Made by a program: the position numbers and the translations under genes. A stretch of DNA of 64,000 bases from positions 107,158,321 through 107,222,320 of the forward strand of contig NC_053392.1 in assembly GCF_905171765.1 (NCBI RefSeq), given 5' to 3'. The DNA comes from Bufo bufo. Taxonomy: Eukaryota > Chordata > Amphibia > Anura > Bufonidae. The notes beneath the pieces were generated by a model. It had not been told where the DNA came from. It was given only the letters and a program-made list of their open reading frames with translations, and did no database searches. Shown piece after piece: positions 1-11,600 of the stretch. The number at the start of each line of letters is the position of its first letter. The first letter of the stretch is position 1.

Positions 1-473
1 GGTTAAGATCTATCTTTAGGGAGGACACCTCGGCATTTATTTTTTGGGATTCATTCTGCATTATAACCAAAGAACTCTCCACATTGTTAACTCTATCTCG
101 GATTTTTGACAAATCGCCTCTAATCAGTCCCACATCGGCTTGAATGGACCCAAGTTGGGTTGTAATGCCTTGTATTAAATCCCCATTCTATTTTACTGCC
201 ATTAGTCTTTCTTTTAGCGAGGTAGAGTCGACGTTAAACATATCTTCTCCCTCTGTTCCCCCTTCCCCCTGGCGGGTACCCAGAAGCTTTTTGTGGGTCT
301 GCTTCCGTCACCTCAGCACTGTCAGTTCTTTTGGAACTAATGTCCTTCTGACCACCTCTAGTTTTAACCCTTGGGGACCTTAGGAATTGGTCTATTTTTT
401 TTCCTTCAAAGGGTTTAGTGGCCGGTTTCTGGGCAGTGAGATCTGCGGAGCGCCTACTAGCTTTTGGGGCCAT
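1..473 (-). pseudogene. L1-like LINE ORF1 (N-terminal part, broken)
   Basis: Read on the minus strand from an ATG at 473, the frame begins MAPKASRRSADLTAQKPATK, a basic, Ser/Lys-rich start. Near the window edge it continues into a heptad-like region (about 210-1 on the minus strand, with segments such as ITTQLGSIQADVGLI and RDRVNNVESSL) of coiled-coil character. A basic head followed by a coiled coil is the layout of L1 ORF1 proteins, which bind RNA as trimers. The copy is dead: a frame change near 235-245 separates the two parts and a TAG stop lies in the coiled coil near 185. The RRM and C-terminal domain and all of ORF2 would lie left of the window. The family assignment is by layout and style, not by a search. 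Confidence 0.5.
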
Positions 474-1660
474 TCCGCGTTCCTCTTTTTCCTTACGTCC
501 CCCTCTTCTTTTTTTTTTTTTTCCTTTTTCTTTCCTTCCTTTCTCCCCTCCTCTCTCTTCCTCCTCCCCCCTTCTTTTTTTAAGATATTTCTTTATCTGT
601 TTCTTTCTCTCCTTCTCCCTCCTTTTTTTCATTTTTTTTCCTTTCCCTCTTTCCCCTCTTCTTTTCTTCCCTTTCTCCTCCTCTCTTTCTCCTTCCTCTC
701 TTTCCTGTTTTCTTTTCTCTTTCTTTTCTTTCCTCTTTTTTTTCTCTCTTTTTTTTCTTTTCCTTTCTCCCCCCCCCCTTTCTCTTTCTTTTTGCTCTCC
801 TGCCCCCCCCTTTTTCCTGTTTCCTTATCTTTGTCTCCTTGTCCTCCCTTAGTAATAATCCATGTGAGATGTAGGTTGAGTGTAGATTAGTATTCTTCAG
901 TTAGCTTTGGTTACTGTGTTACTTTGTTAGTTGATTAGTAAGAGAATAGAAGAACCAAAGAAAACAGCAAAAAAGGAACTGTCTCACCAGTTTCCACATG
1001 AAGGCCGGACAATCATGGAGACACCAGGCGCCGGAAGAACAACCGGGCGACAGAAGAGGAGCCAGGGGCACCACGAGACAGCCAACACAGCCGGAGAGGA
1101 CCACCAGAAGAAACAGCCGACCAAGCTCCGAGGACACCACCACAGGTAACCCGGAGAGGAGCAGGAGGCACAGGACACAGCCGGAGCAGACCGTCAGGAG
1201 GAGAAGCCGACCAGGCACCGACGGACACCGCAGGCAGCCACAGGGCGCAGAGAAGATCCACCAGGAGGAGAGGAACGCCACACCAGCGGGCACAGGGAAA
1301 CCAGAAGTCGCCGGCAGGCGAACCCAGGGGGACAGCGAACTAAGGCCCCCTAAACACCGCCAGCCAAGAAGGCAGAGAGGAGGGAGTTGAGGCAGAGGCA
1401 AACGCATGGAGCGAAACGGAGACCAGGTAAGAAGTCCACAATCTGGGTAAGGCAAGGTGAGGAGGGAGAGGAGGGGACACACTTGGAGGCACACTTGTAA
1501 GCAGAAACAGGGGCGCACCTGAAGCGGGGACCGGGACTACATCACGAGCCCCCGGGTCTAGTGAGCGGGGGAAAGGAAGCAGAGACGCTCAAAGGAGCGG
1601 GGAAGCCGAACCACGGGAGGAGGAGGGGAGAGCGCGACGTCCTACTCCTACGTCATCATG
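474..1660 (-). repeat. Probable L1-like 5' region: purine tract and CpG-rich leader
   Basis: Directly upstream, on the minus strand, of the ORF1-like start. From about 490 to 850 the plus strand is almost pure pyrimidine (a purine tract on the minus strand). From about 980 to 1660 it is GC-rich with many CpGs and short imperfect repeats built on CCGGAGAGGA and AGCCGACCA. Open frames here (for example 919-1518 on minus) are low-complexity by-products, not genes. The likely 5' end of the element is near 1640-1680. Assignment as a LINE 5' UTR/promoter is inferred from position alone. Confidence 0.35.
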
Positions 1661-1689
1661 TCATCACCCAGTCACTTCTAAATGAATTT

Positions 1690-2050
1690 CTAAAACCCAC
1701 TTTTTCAGGACCAGTTCAGGTGTGAAGTCACTTTGTGAGGCTTACATAATAGAAACCACCCAAAAATGACCCCATTTTAAAAACTACACCCCTCAAGGTA
1801 TACAATACTGATTTTACAAACTTTGTTAACCCTTAAGGTGTTCCACAAGAATTAATGGTAAATAGAGATGAAATTTCAAAATTTCACTTTTTTGGCAGAT
1901 TTTCCATTTTAATCCATTTTTTCCAGTAACAAAGCAAAGGATAACAGCCAAACAAAATTTTAATATTTATTACCCTGATTGTGTAGTTTACAGAAACACC
2001 CCATATGTGGTGATAAACTGCTGTACAGGCACACGGCAGGGCAATAAATA
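1690..2050 (+). repeat. Fragment of TTAA-flanked repeat family A
   Basis: This shares long stretches, for example AACTACACCCCTCAA and GTTAACCCTTAAGGTGTTCC, with 52080-52330 in the same orientation and with 8090-8440 in reverse. It is therefore a truncated copy of the family whose fuller copies are at 6397-8852 and 51586-54720. No coding capacity is seen. Confidence 0.7.
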
Positions 2051-2106
2051 TATGCAATAACAGTAACAGTAATAAAGATATATCTAGTCAGACCTACAGA
2101 TAGATA

Positions 2107-2107
2107 T

Positions 2108-2164
<57 letters not shown>
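2107..2164. repeat. (GATA)n microsatellite
   Basis: About 14 uninterrupted GATA units, read directly. Confidence 0.97.
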
Positions 2165-2165
<1 letters not shown>

Positions 2166-3010
2166 CAACATTTAAACCATGTATTAGTATTATCAAATGC
2201 CTTTCGGAAATATGGGTATAAACATTAGCTAAAGAGAAAATGTGACAAAGAAACAGAGAGCAAGAGCAGGAGGAAGAGAACAAAAATAATATTATATATA
2301 TAGATTTTTCCTTTTTTTGCATCTGTCATTTGGTTGCTATCTCACATGTGACTGCTTAATCCATCAGAATGCTGTGAAGATAATGTTTTGGGCAACATAA
2401 CATGAGAGAGGAGACAGACTCCCAAGGACCAGTATCTTTATTGCTAGCAGGATAAACGGATTATGTCAACTATTTTCTGTCGCTGACAGCTTTTCTTATT
2501 AACCGATTTTATTTTTTAATCTTCTGGGGAAGAAATATGGTTTTTATGTCACAATAAAATGCTGGTCACATCTAATTCTGCCCTCAAACAAACAGATTTC
2601 TTTTAAAGCTTCTGCAGAAGAATTGAAAATAAGTTATAAACACAAAGAGGAGTTTTTTTGGGGGGGTGATTTTGTATTAAAAATGTGTTCTATAGGGGGG
2701 CGTATAGAGGAAAATGAGAAAGAAGACAAGATTATCGGAAATACTGTATGTTAGAGATACTTTTGTGCAGCGTACAGGATATACACAGAAAAGGGTGCAC
2801 AAAAGATGCTCGCTTATAGAGCTTCCCTGTTACCCAGACAATACCGTTTTCTTCTTCCTAGGGCTTTCCTAGATGGTTTCGCTCACTGAAAATCTGTCCT
2901 TCTAATTTCATGTCTACAGATGTGTCAAATAATTTGCAACGACGTCTGCAAACATACATTCCTGTGCCAAGATTGCATACTTTGGCAAGAGCATGTCTTC
3001 TAAAGGGGAC
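2165..3010. other. No recognised feature
   Basis: AT-rich sequence with no long frame, terminal repeat or RNA gene that I can recognise. Confidence 0.5.
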
Positions 3011-5080
3011 CTATTTTTGGTAAAGACCCATTTACATTGCAGTCCTCTAATATCATGAATCCCCTCCTGGCGATTTTAAATTTTTGTGTTTTCATTTTTC
3101 ACTCATAACTTTTTTTTTCCGTTCACATAGCCGTATGAGGACTTGTTTTTTGTGAGACAAGTTGTACTTTCCAATGGCCTTATTTTATACTGCATATAAT
3201 GTAGTAGAAAGCTGGAAATGCAATTTCAAATGGGGTGGAATTGGAAAAAGAAAAATGCCATTCCAACAGTTTTAGGCTGGTTTCACATGGGCGTTGCAGA
3301 AAAAGATGTGGGTGTGCTGCGGGAACATGCACGATTTTTCCGCGCGAGTGCAAAACATTGTAATGCGTTTTGCACGTGCGTGAGAAAAATCGGCATGTTT
3401 GGTACACAAACCCGAACTTCTTCTCAGAAGTTCGGGGTTTGGGTTCGGTGTTGTGTAGCTGATTATTTCCCCTATAACATGGTTATAAGGGAAAATAATA
3501 GCATTCTTAATCAGAATGCATAGTACAATAGGGCTGGAGGGGTTAAAAAAAATAAAAAAATTATTTAACTCACCTTAATCCACTTCCTTGCACAGCCCGG
3601 CTTCTCTTCTGTCTTCTTCTTTGAGGAATAGGACCTTTGAGGGACGTCTCTGCGCTCATCACATGGTCCATCACATGATTCATCACCATGGTTGAAGGAT
3701 CATGTGATGAGCACAGTGACATCATCAAAGGTCCTTTTCCTGTGCACATCAAGGATGAAGACAGAAGAGAAGCCGAGCTTTGCGAGCAAGTGGATTAAGG
3801 TGAGTTTAAATTATTTTTTTTAAAAAATTAACCCTCCAGCCTATTGTACTATGCATTCTGTATTAATAATGCTATTATTTTCCCTTATAACCATGTTATA
3901 AGGGGAAATAATAATGATCGGGTCCCCATCCCGATCGTTCTCCTAGCAACCCGAGCGTGAAAACGCACCGCTTCCACACTTGCTTGCGGATGATTGCGAT
4001 TTTCACGCAGCCCCATTCATTTCTATGGGGCCTGTGTTTGCGTGAAAAACGCAGAATATCGAAACATGCTGATTTTCATGCAACGCGATTTCATGCAACA
4101 AAGTGATGCGTAAAAACCAACGCTCATGTGCACAGCCCCATAGAAATGAATGGGTCCAGATCAGTGCGGGTGCAATGTGTTCTACCTCACGCATTGCACC
4201 CGCGCGGAAATCTCGCCCGTGTGAAAGAGGCCTTATAGGCTTTGTTTTTACAGCTTCTCCTGTACGGTAAAGTGACAGGTTTCCTCATTCTCCGGCTCAC
4301 ACTACAATTACAGCAATCCCAAAGTTATATAGTTTGTCTTATGAATAAATCCTGGGGAAAAAAATTGACATTTTTTTCTTTGTATCTCCATATTTTGACA
4401 CCATTATTTTTTATATTTATGTCTATGAGTTTGTATTAGGACTGATTTGGTGGGGCGATCTGTAGTTTTCAGTGCTACCATTTTGGAGTGTATAATGCTT
4501 TAATCAGTCTTTAATCAATTTTTTTTTGGGGGTGAAACATCAGAAAATAGTGAATTGCATTTTTTTTACACCGTCGGGGTTAATAAATTTTTTGCGTGTT
4601 TTGGGACGCAGTGGGTGGCAAGTGATCTTTGTTTTTTTTATTGCTTTTTTTATTATGGGAAAGAAGGGGTTGGGTTACAATTTTTTTATACACATTTTTT
4701 AAGTCAAGCGCTTGTTAGATGGCTTATCCCATAGACTGCAATGAATTAGCACTGCAGCCTGTGAGAGTTGCGCTATGTTCCTATGGAGCCACATGCAGAC
4801 CTTCATATAAACTACTGTTGTGACAGCCTTGGATCCTTCAGAGGGACTGAGGTTATCAAAAGGAATGGAAAGCTCTCCTGATCGCCATGTGGGGGAACTG
4901 ATTGGGCTCTGGGAGTGCAGCGCTCCTGGGGAAAGCCGCCTCAGATGTCTTGGTCACAGTGAGCACCATGGCATCTGAGGGGTTAAATGCCTACGACCAG
5001 AAGAAACCCCATGGCTATGGCGATTGCTGTGTTTCTAGTATAACCTTTATACTGTATCAGTAAAATATCGTGGCAGTAAA
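3011..5080. repeat. Repeat family B, interrupted by a Harbinger MITE
   Basis: The flanks of the MITE at 3275-4232 form one older repeat. Motifs such as TTTTTGTGAGACAAGTTGT before it and CTCATTCTCCGG after it belong to a family also seen at 59080-59600 (CTTCATTCTCCAGGTCAGTA; TTATATAGTTTTTCTTGT). It is non-coding and its termini were not resolved. The right part ends near a short inverted segment around 4980-5040. Confidence 0.45.
3275..4232. mobile_element. PIF/Harbinger-type palindromic MITE
   Basis: Terminal inverted repeats GGCTGGTTTCACATGGGCG (left) and GGCCTCTTTCACACGGGCG (right, reversed) are flanked by a TTA on each side (3272-3274 and 4233-4235), the 3-bp target duplication of Harbinger elements. 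Most of the 958 bp is one imperfect palindrome centred near 3690, with arms carrying TATAACATGGTTATAAGGG, GGGCTGGAGGGGTTAA and CTCACCTTAATCC. The element at 21417-22475 is the same family. There is no transposase frame, so mobilisation in trans is inferred. Confidence 0.85.
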
Positions 5081-5159
5081 TATAGTTTTAGAAATGTGAA
5101 GTGGTCCAAATCATCATATTTGCAGTAGTTATCACCACCATAGATTGTGAGATGCGTCA

Positions 5160-5503
5160 TGAGCTCTCACAAGCGGTCCAAAACGGATCAGTTTTGCCCT
5201 AATGTATTCTGAATGGAAAAGGATCCGTTTAGAATGCATCAGTTTGCCTCTGTTCTGTCTCCATTTTGCTCTGGAGTCGGACACCCAAAACGCTGCCCTG
5301 CAGCGTTTTGCTGTCCGCCTTGACGAAACTTAGCCAAACGAGAAAACGGATCCGTTCTGCCATTGACTTTCAATGTTAGTTCATGACGGATAATACAAAC
5401 TGACCCGTTCATGACGGATGCATGCGGTTGTATTATTGTACCGGATCCGTTTTTGCAGATCCATGACGGAATCCGCCCAAAACTAGAGTGTGAAAGTAGC
5501 CTA
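5160..5503. mobile_element. MITE with AACGGATCC-type internal repeats
   Basis: The right end GTGTGAAAGTAGCC followed by TAA resembles Harbinger termini. The interior repeats AACGGATC/GGATCCGTTT and GACGGAT many times, the composition of short Harbinger-like MITEs elsewhere in this window. The left terminus near 5160 (CTCTCACAAGCGGTCC) is only a weak match, so boundaries are approximate. Confidence 0.4.
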
Positions 5504-5513
5504 AAAGTGCTGC

Positions 5514-5515
<2 letters not shown>

Positions 5516-5556
<41 letters not shown>

Positions 5557-5572
5557 CAGTATATATAGTTCA
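5516..5572. repeat. (TA)n microsatellite
   Basis: A run of about 16 TA units followed by degenerate TATATACAG. Confidence 0.95.
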
Positions 5573-5846
5573 TAAAGAAGCATTGTCCATTGTGTCTATA
5601 TGAACCAAATGATTAAGGCACCAGGGTCCGGATGCAATTCCTACCTCTGCACCCCTAAAGTCTACACCACTATAAGTATTAATTAAAGGAAAAAGTTAAG
5701 TATAGGAGTGTGGCAGTGGCGTACCTCCAATAGAGGCAGACCACGCAGCTGCTATGGGGCCCCTGGGGGAAGGGGGCCCGCAGTGGAGGATAGGCCCCGC
5801 CCACTAATTACACTTGTATGGCTACCTGAGAAAGTAAGAGGTGGAG

Positions 5847-6140
5847 AAGGACCTTTGGTGATGTCATCAACCATGTGACCAGTGCAGGAAGCCAATGAAT
5901 AGCAGAGCAGCAGAAGTCTAAAGGACCTTTGGTGATGTCATCAACCATGTGACCAGTGCAGGAAGCCAATGAATAGCAGAGCAGCAGAAGTCTAAAGGAC
6001 CTTTGGTGATGTCATCAACCATGTGACCAGTGCAGGAAGCCAATGAATAGCAGAGCAGCAGAAGTCTAAAGCACCTTTGGTGATGTCATCATCATGTGAC
6101 CAGTGCAGAGGACTGGTAAAAGACCTGTGGCATATCACTG
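5847..6140. repeat. Tandem repeat, 4 x 74 bp
   Basis: Units begin AAGGACCTTTGGTGATGTC at 5847, 5921 and 5995, with a slightly changed fourth unit at 6069. The first three are nearly identical. The motif ACCTTTGGTGATGTCATCA is related to a core segment of the Harbinger MITEs at 3660-3740 and 21840-21970. Confidence 0.92.
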
Positions 6141-6396
6141 TGAGGGGGCGGAGCTTCTGTGTGGCGCCTGAAGGAGAGGTTAGTGGTGTTCTGGGATAAC
6201 ATAACATCCTAGAAAAGCTGGGAGTTGTAGTTCTGTCGTATTATATGTTTCTCAATGTAATTTAAACGTATGCCCTAGTACAGGCTGGTAATGCTGGGAG
6301 TTGTAGTTCTCTCCTCTTATACCCCCTCTTTGGAATGTATACTGATGACCCATAATAAGTCTGGCCATACTGGTGGTTATAGTTATTTCTTTTTAA

Positions 6397-8852
6397 CCGC
6401 CTCACGTCCGCCCATAGGATATAAACGTCCTATCGGTGGACGTCTATTTCTGACAGCACGTTTTAAAACGTCCTGTCAGAAATAGCAGCTGCACGCTAAT
6501 CGTGCAGCTGCTGATCGGGTTGCCCGCTGTCAGTGACAGCAGGGCAACCCTAAGACAAGGCAGGGACAGTGCCCAGGTGTCCCTGCCTTCACGATCGCTG
6601 CAGACACAGCGCTCACCGAGCGCTGTGTCTGCAGAGCAGGAAGCGCTGTGTGCTTCCTGTTCCGGCCCGGCGGTCATGTGACCGCCGTGACCGGAGAGTG
6701 CAGGAGCTGTGTGAGGTCTCTCAGAGACCTCGATCAGCCCTGCTGTGAGGCTGTACAGCGCAGGATTGCTGCTGTACAGCCTCTATAGGGGTGCATTTGT
6801 CCTGTAACTGGGGCTACTATGTCAGCCCCAGTTACAGGAGAAATCAACTGTGAAAAAAAAAAGAAAAAGTGAAGCAAATGTCCCCCAGAGGTCTTGTATG
6901 ACCTTATGGGGGACGAAAAGTGTAAAAAAAAATAAAAAAAATAAAGGGTTGAAAAAATAAAATAAAATAAAGTTTCACATGTAAAAAAAAAAAAAGTTCC
7001 CAAGTTAGGAATAAAAAAAAAAAAATTAAAATAGAGAAAATAAAGTAAAATAGACATATTTAGTATTGCCGCGTCCGTAAAAACCAGCTCTATAAAAATA
7101 TCACATGACCTAACCCCTCAGATGAACACCGTAAAAAATAAATAAAAAAAACTGTGTCAAAACAAGCAATTTTTGTCACCTTGCATCACAAAAGGTGCAA
7201 CACCAAGTGATCAAAAACGCGTATGTCCCACAAAATGGTACCAATAAAACCGTCACCTCATCCCGCAAAAAATGAGCCCCTACATAAGAAAATCTCTCAA
7301 AAAATAAAAAAACTATAGCTCTTAGAACATGGAGACACTAAAACATAATTTTTTTGGTTTCAAAAATGCTATTATTGTGTTAAAGTGAAACAAATAAAAA
7401 AAAGTATACATATTAGGTATTGCCGCGTCCGTAAAAACCAGCTCTATAAAAATATCACATGACCTAACCCCTCGGGTGAACACCGTAAAAAAAAAAAAAA
7501 AAAAAACTGTGTCAAAACAAGCAATTTTTGTCACCTTGCATCACAAAAGGTGCAACACCAAGTGATCAAAAACGCGTATGTCCCACAAAATGGTACCAAT
7601 AAAACCGTCACCTCATCCCGCAAAAAATGAGCCCCTACATAAGAAAATCTCTCAAAAAATAAAAAAACTATAGCTCTCAGAACATGGACACATTAAAACA
7701 TAATTTTTTGGTTTTAAAAATGCTATTATTGTGTAAAACTTTAATAAATGAGAAAAAGTATACATATTAGGTATCGCCACGTCCGTAACAATCTGCTCTA
7801 TAAAAATGTCACTTGACTGAACCCCTAAGGTGAACGCTGTAAAAATAAATAAATAGAAACTGTGCTAAAACAACCAATTTTTTGGTCACCTTGCCCCATA
7901 AAGTGTTATATTGAATGATCAAAAAATCATATGTACCCAAAAATAGTACTAATAAAACTGGCACCTTATCCCCTAGTTTCCAAAATGGGGTCACTTCTTG
8001 GGAGTTTCTACTGTAAGGGTGCATCAGGGGGCTTCAAATGGGACATGGCATCTAAAAACCATGTGGAGTTCCTTTCCTTCTGCGCCCTGCCGTGTGCCCA
8101 TACAGCAGTTTACGACCACATGTGGGGTGTTTCTGTAAACCGCAGAATCTGGGTAATAAATATTGAGTTTTGTTTGGCTGTTAACCATCGATGTGTTAGA
8201 GAAAAAAATTTATTAAAATGGAAAATCTGCCAAAAAAGTGAAATTTAAAAATTTGATCTCCATTTTCCTTTAATTCTTGTGGAACGCCTAAAGGGTTAAC
8301 AAAGTTTGTAAAATCGGTTTTGAATACCTTGAGGGGTGTAGTTTCTACAATGGGGTCATTTATGGGGGTATCCACTATGTAGGCCCCACAAAGTGACTTC
8401 AGACCTGAACTGGTCCTTATAAAGTGGGTTTTGGCAATTTTCTTAAAAATTTGAAGAATTGCTTCTAAACTTCTAAGCCTTCTAACGTCCTAAAAAAATA
8501 AAATGACATTTCCAAAATGATGCCAACATAAAGTAGACATATGGGGAATGTTAAATAATAAATATTTTATGAGGTATCACTTTCTGTTTTAAAAGCAGAG
8601 AAATTGAAATTTAGAAAATTGCGATTTTTTTAAATTTTTGGGTAAATTTGGGATTTTTTCATAAATAAAGGTGAAATATTTTGACTCAAATTTATGACTA
8701 TCATGAAGTACAATGTGTCACGAGAAAACAATCTCTGAATGACTTGGATAAATAAAGGCGTTCCAAAGTTATTACCACATAAAGTGAGATATGTCCGTTT
8801 TGCAAAATTTGGCCTGGTCAGGAAGGGGGCAAAGGGCCCAGATGGGAAGTGG
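6397..8852. mobile_element. TTAA-flanked DNA element, family A (Kolobok/piggyBac type)
   Basis: A TTAA on each side (6393-6396 and 8853-8856) and imperfect inverted ends CCGCCTCACGTCCGCCC / CCACTTCCCATCTGGGCCC. Superfamilies that duplicate TTAA are Kolobok and piggyBac; with no transposase I cannot choose. The left 450 bp is a chain of hairpins (for example GCAGCTGCACG/CGTGCAGCTGC near 6486, and GACACAGCGCT/AGCGCTGTGTC near 6601). The middle has 354-bp tandem units, and the right 900 bp matches, in reverse, 51590-52480. It lies inside the hAT element at 5714-9952, so it is younger than that insertion. Confidence 0.75.
7067..8000. repeat. Internal tandem repeat, 354-bp period, about 2.7 copies
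   Basis: TGCCGCGTCC starts near-identical units at 7067 and 7421; a more diverged unit starts near 7774 (CGCCACGTCC). Related units with a similar period occur at 53600-54120, so the duplication is a property of the family. Confidence 0.9.
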
Positions 8853-8928
8853 TTAAAGCTCTTACCTGGTACAACTAGATGATGTCCTATAATCTGGACA
8901 TGCTGAGAGTTGTAGTTCTCTTTTCTTA

Positions 8929-9137
8929 GGCTGGATTCTCATCACCGTTTAGTTTTCCGTTTTGCATGCAGGACTTTTTTCTGTCTAAAATAACGGATCT
9001 CCGACAGAAATGGCATAAACGGATGCGGAATGTGCAGAACTGACGCTTGAAATACAGGATCATTTTTTTTTCTTTATTTTTCTGTTTATCTGACGGATCA
9101 GAAGAACTGAAAACTAAACGGTGATATGAACCCGGCT
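8929..9137. mobile_element. Short Harbinger-like MITE
   Basis: Inverted ends GGCTGGATTCTCATCACCG and, reversed, GCCGGGTTCATATCACCG are followed by matching CGTTTAGTTTTC arms. TTA is present at 8926-8928 and at 9138-9140. About 209 bp, non-coding, nested in the hAT at 5714-9952. Confidence 0.75.
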
Positions 9138-9960
9138 TTATACTCTGTGTGATATCTACTTGTATCTGATCATAACAGCCTGGACATGCTGGGAGTTGTA
9201 GTTCTCTCCACTTTCACCTCTCCCTGTGTTGCTCCCTAATTTCCAATAATAATCTGGTGATGATGAGACTTGTAGTTCCCTTGTCACTATCATAATGTTC
9301 TGCAGCAGCTGAGGTGTGTATTACTTGTTCACTTCTGTGCTGGTGACGGTCGCTGTTCTGCCGTCATAGGAGCACAACAACGAAAATCACTGCAGTTCCG
9401 GATCTGGCACTTCATGGACGACAACACCTGACGGATCCCGCTGACTATGATGAGATCTGTCAGGTTTCCATCTTCCAGGCTAAAAAAATTGTGTCCAGCA
9501 TTTATGACCTGATCCACGAATGAGGCCCCAACACAGATGTGAACGAAGCTTTATATGTTCTGCAGCAGCTGAGGTATGCATTAGGAGGTTCTGACAGTTC
9601 ATAAGGCAAGGGGGGCTATGGTGGCACTGGTATACTATTATGCCAGCACCACCATAGCACCCCCAATGAGATGTGCCTGTGTGCTGCTTATAGTGGACAG
9701 TGCCCTCAGACAATGAATGGGGACAATCAAAAGCGGGTTTTTTCCCGGTATTGAGACCCTATGACGGATCTCAATACCGGAAAATAGAAACGCAAGTGTG
9801 AAAGTAGCTCCTAATGTCTACACAGCTGCAACTGCTGGGGGTATGGCAGGGGAGAAGCCAGGGCAGGTGGTGGGATGGGCCAGTGGACGGAGTTAGTGGG
9901 GCCCCATTAAGATTCTTGCTATGGGGCCCAATGATTTCTATGTACGCCCCTGGAGTGTGG

Positions 9961-10688
9961 TAAAAAAAGGCCCTTTTATAACATGTCAGAACCCAAGGTT
10001 CTGAGCATATAGGGGCACATTTAATAAAGCCAGAATTTTAGATGCCGGTCTTCATATGCCCCTGCACTGGCAGTGGATCGCTGAAGTTATGTAAAGGTGC
10101 AGCTTTCTTGCGGTCTTACATTTAGACCATTTTCTACACCTAAACTAGGCGTACAAAAAGTGACATATATCTGGTCATACATGACCTCCATAGTTTTTCT
10201 TTGCAAATAATTAGACCTCTGACCACCAGCCTGCAGAATTGTCCTTTTTTGCAGTTGCCTCGCCTCCTGGATATAACTTTGCATTCATAGGGCCATAAAT
10301 GTCCCTTAGCCTCAAACTTTTATTTTATTCTATATGTTTGTGTAAATAGCTGGCCGTGGATTAAAGTTCACTTGTGGAGTGGAAAGATTAACGAAACAGC
10401 ATTAGCAAAGAAGATTGAACTTGGTCTATATGTTTGGAAACTCATCATTTCAGGTCCAGGATTAGCAATATTTCATCTTCTCAATTCTAAAGAATTAGCA
10501 GAAATCAGAGTAATTTTTGCAGATTACAGCACTGGCAAGAGCTTTAAGTAAACAGTTTAGCTTAAGGTTATAACCTTAAATTGCTTGGTGTAGCAAAGTT
10601 GCTCTGTAAAAACGGTTGGTTAAAGTGCAATTGTCATTTACTTGGAGAAGAGGTTGGAATTCTGAACCGAATGCAACTTATTAAAGCA
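9961..10688. other. No recognised feature
   Basis: No terminal repeat, long frame or RNA gene recognised. Only short chance frames are present. Confidence 0.5.
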
Positions 10689-10692
10689 TTAA

Positions 10693-11035
10693 AGGCTTAC
10701 AGATATTGATGACTGTGGATAGGCTATCAATATTAGATAGCTGGGGGTCCAACACTCATTACCCTCACCTTTACGTCAGAAACTACACAATGTACGGATC
10801 TAGAGTCAGTCAGCTCTGTACACGGTGTAGTAGTCATGTAGCCATGCAAGAGATTGGGAGCTGAGCTGTAGTACGCTGGCACCGAAAGTTACCCAGTATA
10901 CAGGGCCTTCTGCTTCTGCTCCATACACTGCTCCACCACTGGCGCTGTGACAGCCTGAAACAGCTGATTGGTGAGGTTGCCGGGTGTTGGCCCCCCAGCT
11001 ATCTAATATTGATGACCTATCCTGAAGATAATTAA
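10693..11035. mobile_element. TTAA-type MITE, T2-like
   Basis: The left end TTAAAGGC (10689-10696) and the pair TCAATATTAGATAGCTGGGG / CCCCAGCTATCTAATATTGA make an imperfect palindrome of about 340 bp. TTAAAGG termini resemble the T2/Kolobok MITEs described from Xenopus. The right TTAA is degenerate. Related ends occur at 12961-13030, 13198-13552, 47300-47362 and 61371-61645. Confidence 0.55.
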
Positions 11036-11486
11036 AGTATAATTGTATAATGTCACAGTGGCTCTCCTAACCCAGGCTTCTGGACGAAGGTGCACTATCC
11101 TTGGTGTACCCACCACCAAATTACTACTTAGATAATTATATGTTAATGATGTGGAAGGCACTCTAATCTCTGGTGTGGCATAGAAACATGGGCCAGTTTG
11201 ATCAATATAAATTTGTACTTATTAAAAGACCCCAAAAAAATTAAAACCAAGAGCAGACCGATTGTCTAATAAGAGATAGAGGCTGACTAAGGATACTGCC
11301 CCCAACAACGTGGGACGCCAGGAGAGCGGCGTTTGAGCAGCCCAGCAGCCGGAACACAGTAAGCCGGTACCAGCAGAAGCAGGGCAATATTGGAGGTACT
11401 TCATATTGGCGCATTAATACGGAGTGGTAATGTACAACTACAACAATAAGCAATACTAACTGTGTATAATATATAATTCAGCCGCA
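11036..11486. other. No recognised feature
   Basis: Non-coding sequence before the CR1 tail; no clear motif or frame. Confidence 0.4.
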
Positions 11487-11598
11487 ACATTACTATATCC
11501 TGACATTGGATAGATCTTGGAACTTTATAACCCGGGCATACTAGATGGGCCAAATGGTTCTTATCTGCCGACACATTCTATGTTTCTATGTTACTAAC
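11487..11598 (+). mobile_element. CR1-like LINE 3' end
   Basis: The segment around GGGCCAAATGGTTCTTATCT ends in TTCTATGTTTCTATG, the octamer-type terminal repeat typical of CR1 LINEs. Only about 110 bp of the 3' end remains, as expected for 5'-truncated CR1 insertions. Confidence 0.6.
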
Positions 11599-11600
11599 CT

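Larger units (their letters stand above)
5714..9952. mobile_element. hAT element, 4.2 kb, non-autonomous composite
   Basis: The ends are CAGTGGCGTAC and, reversed, CAGGGGCGTAC, and an identical 8-bp duplication GAGTGTGG flanks them (5706-5713 and 9953-9960). Eight-bp duplications and CAG-type termini are hAT hallmarks. I see no hAT transposase or BED finger inside. The interior holds GGGGCCCC-rich ends, four 74-bp tandem units (5847-6140), scattered GGGAGTTGTAGTT motifs (near 6216, 6296, 8906, 9190), a later TTAA-flanked insertion (6397-8852) and a small Harbinger MITE (8929-9137). Without those insertions the element would be about 1.6 kb. Confidence 0.88.

Noticed and set aside
387..890. 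Phe/Ser/Pro-rich frames of 144-167 codons
   Set aside because: Low-complexity translation of the pyrimidine tract ahead of the L1-like ORF1.
919..1518. 199-codon minus frame with Leu/Cys-rich hydrophobic stretches
   Set aside because: It lies in the GC-rich LINE leader; the hydrophobic look comes from CTG/CCT-rich repeats.
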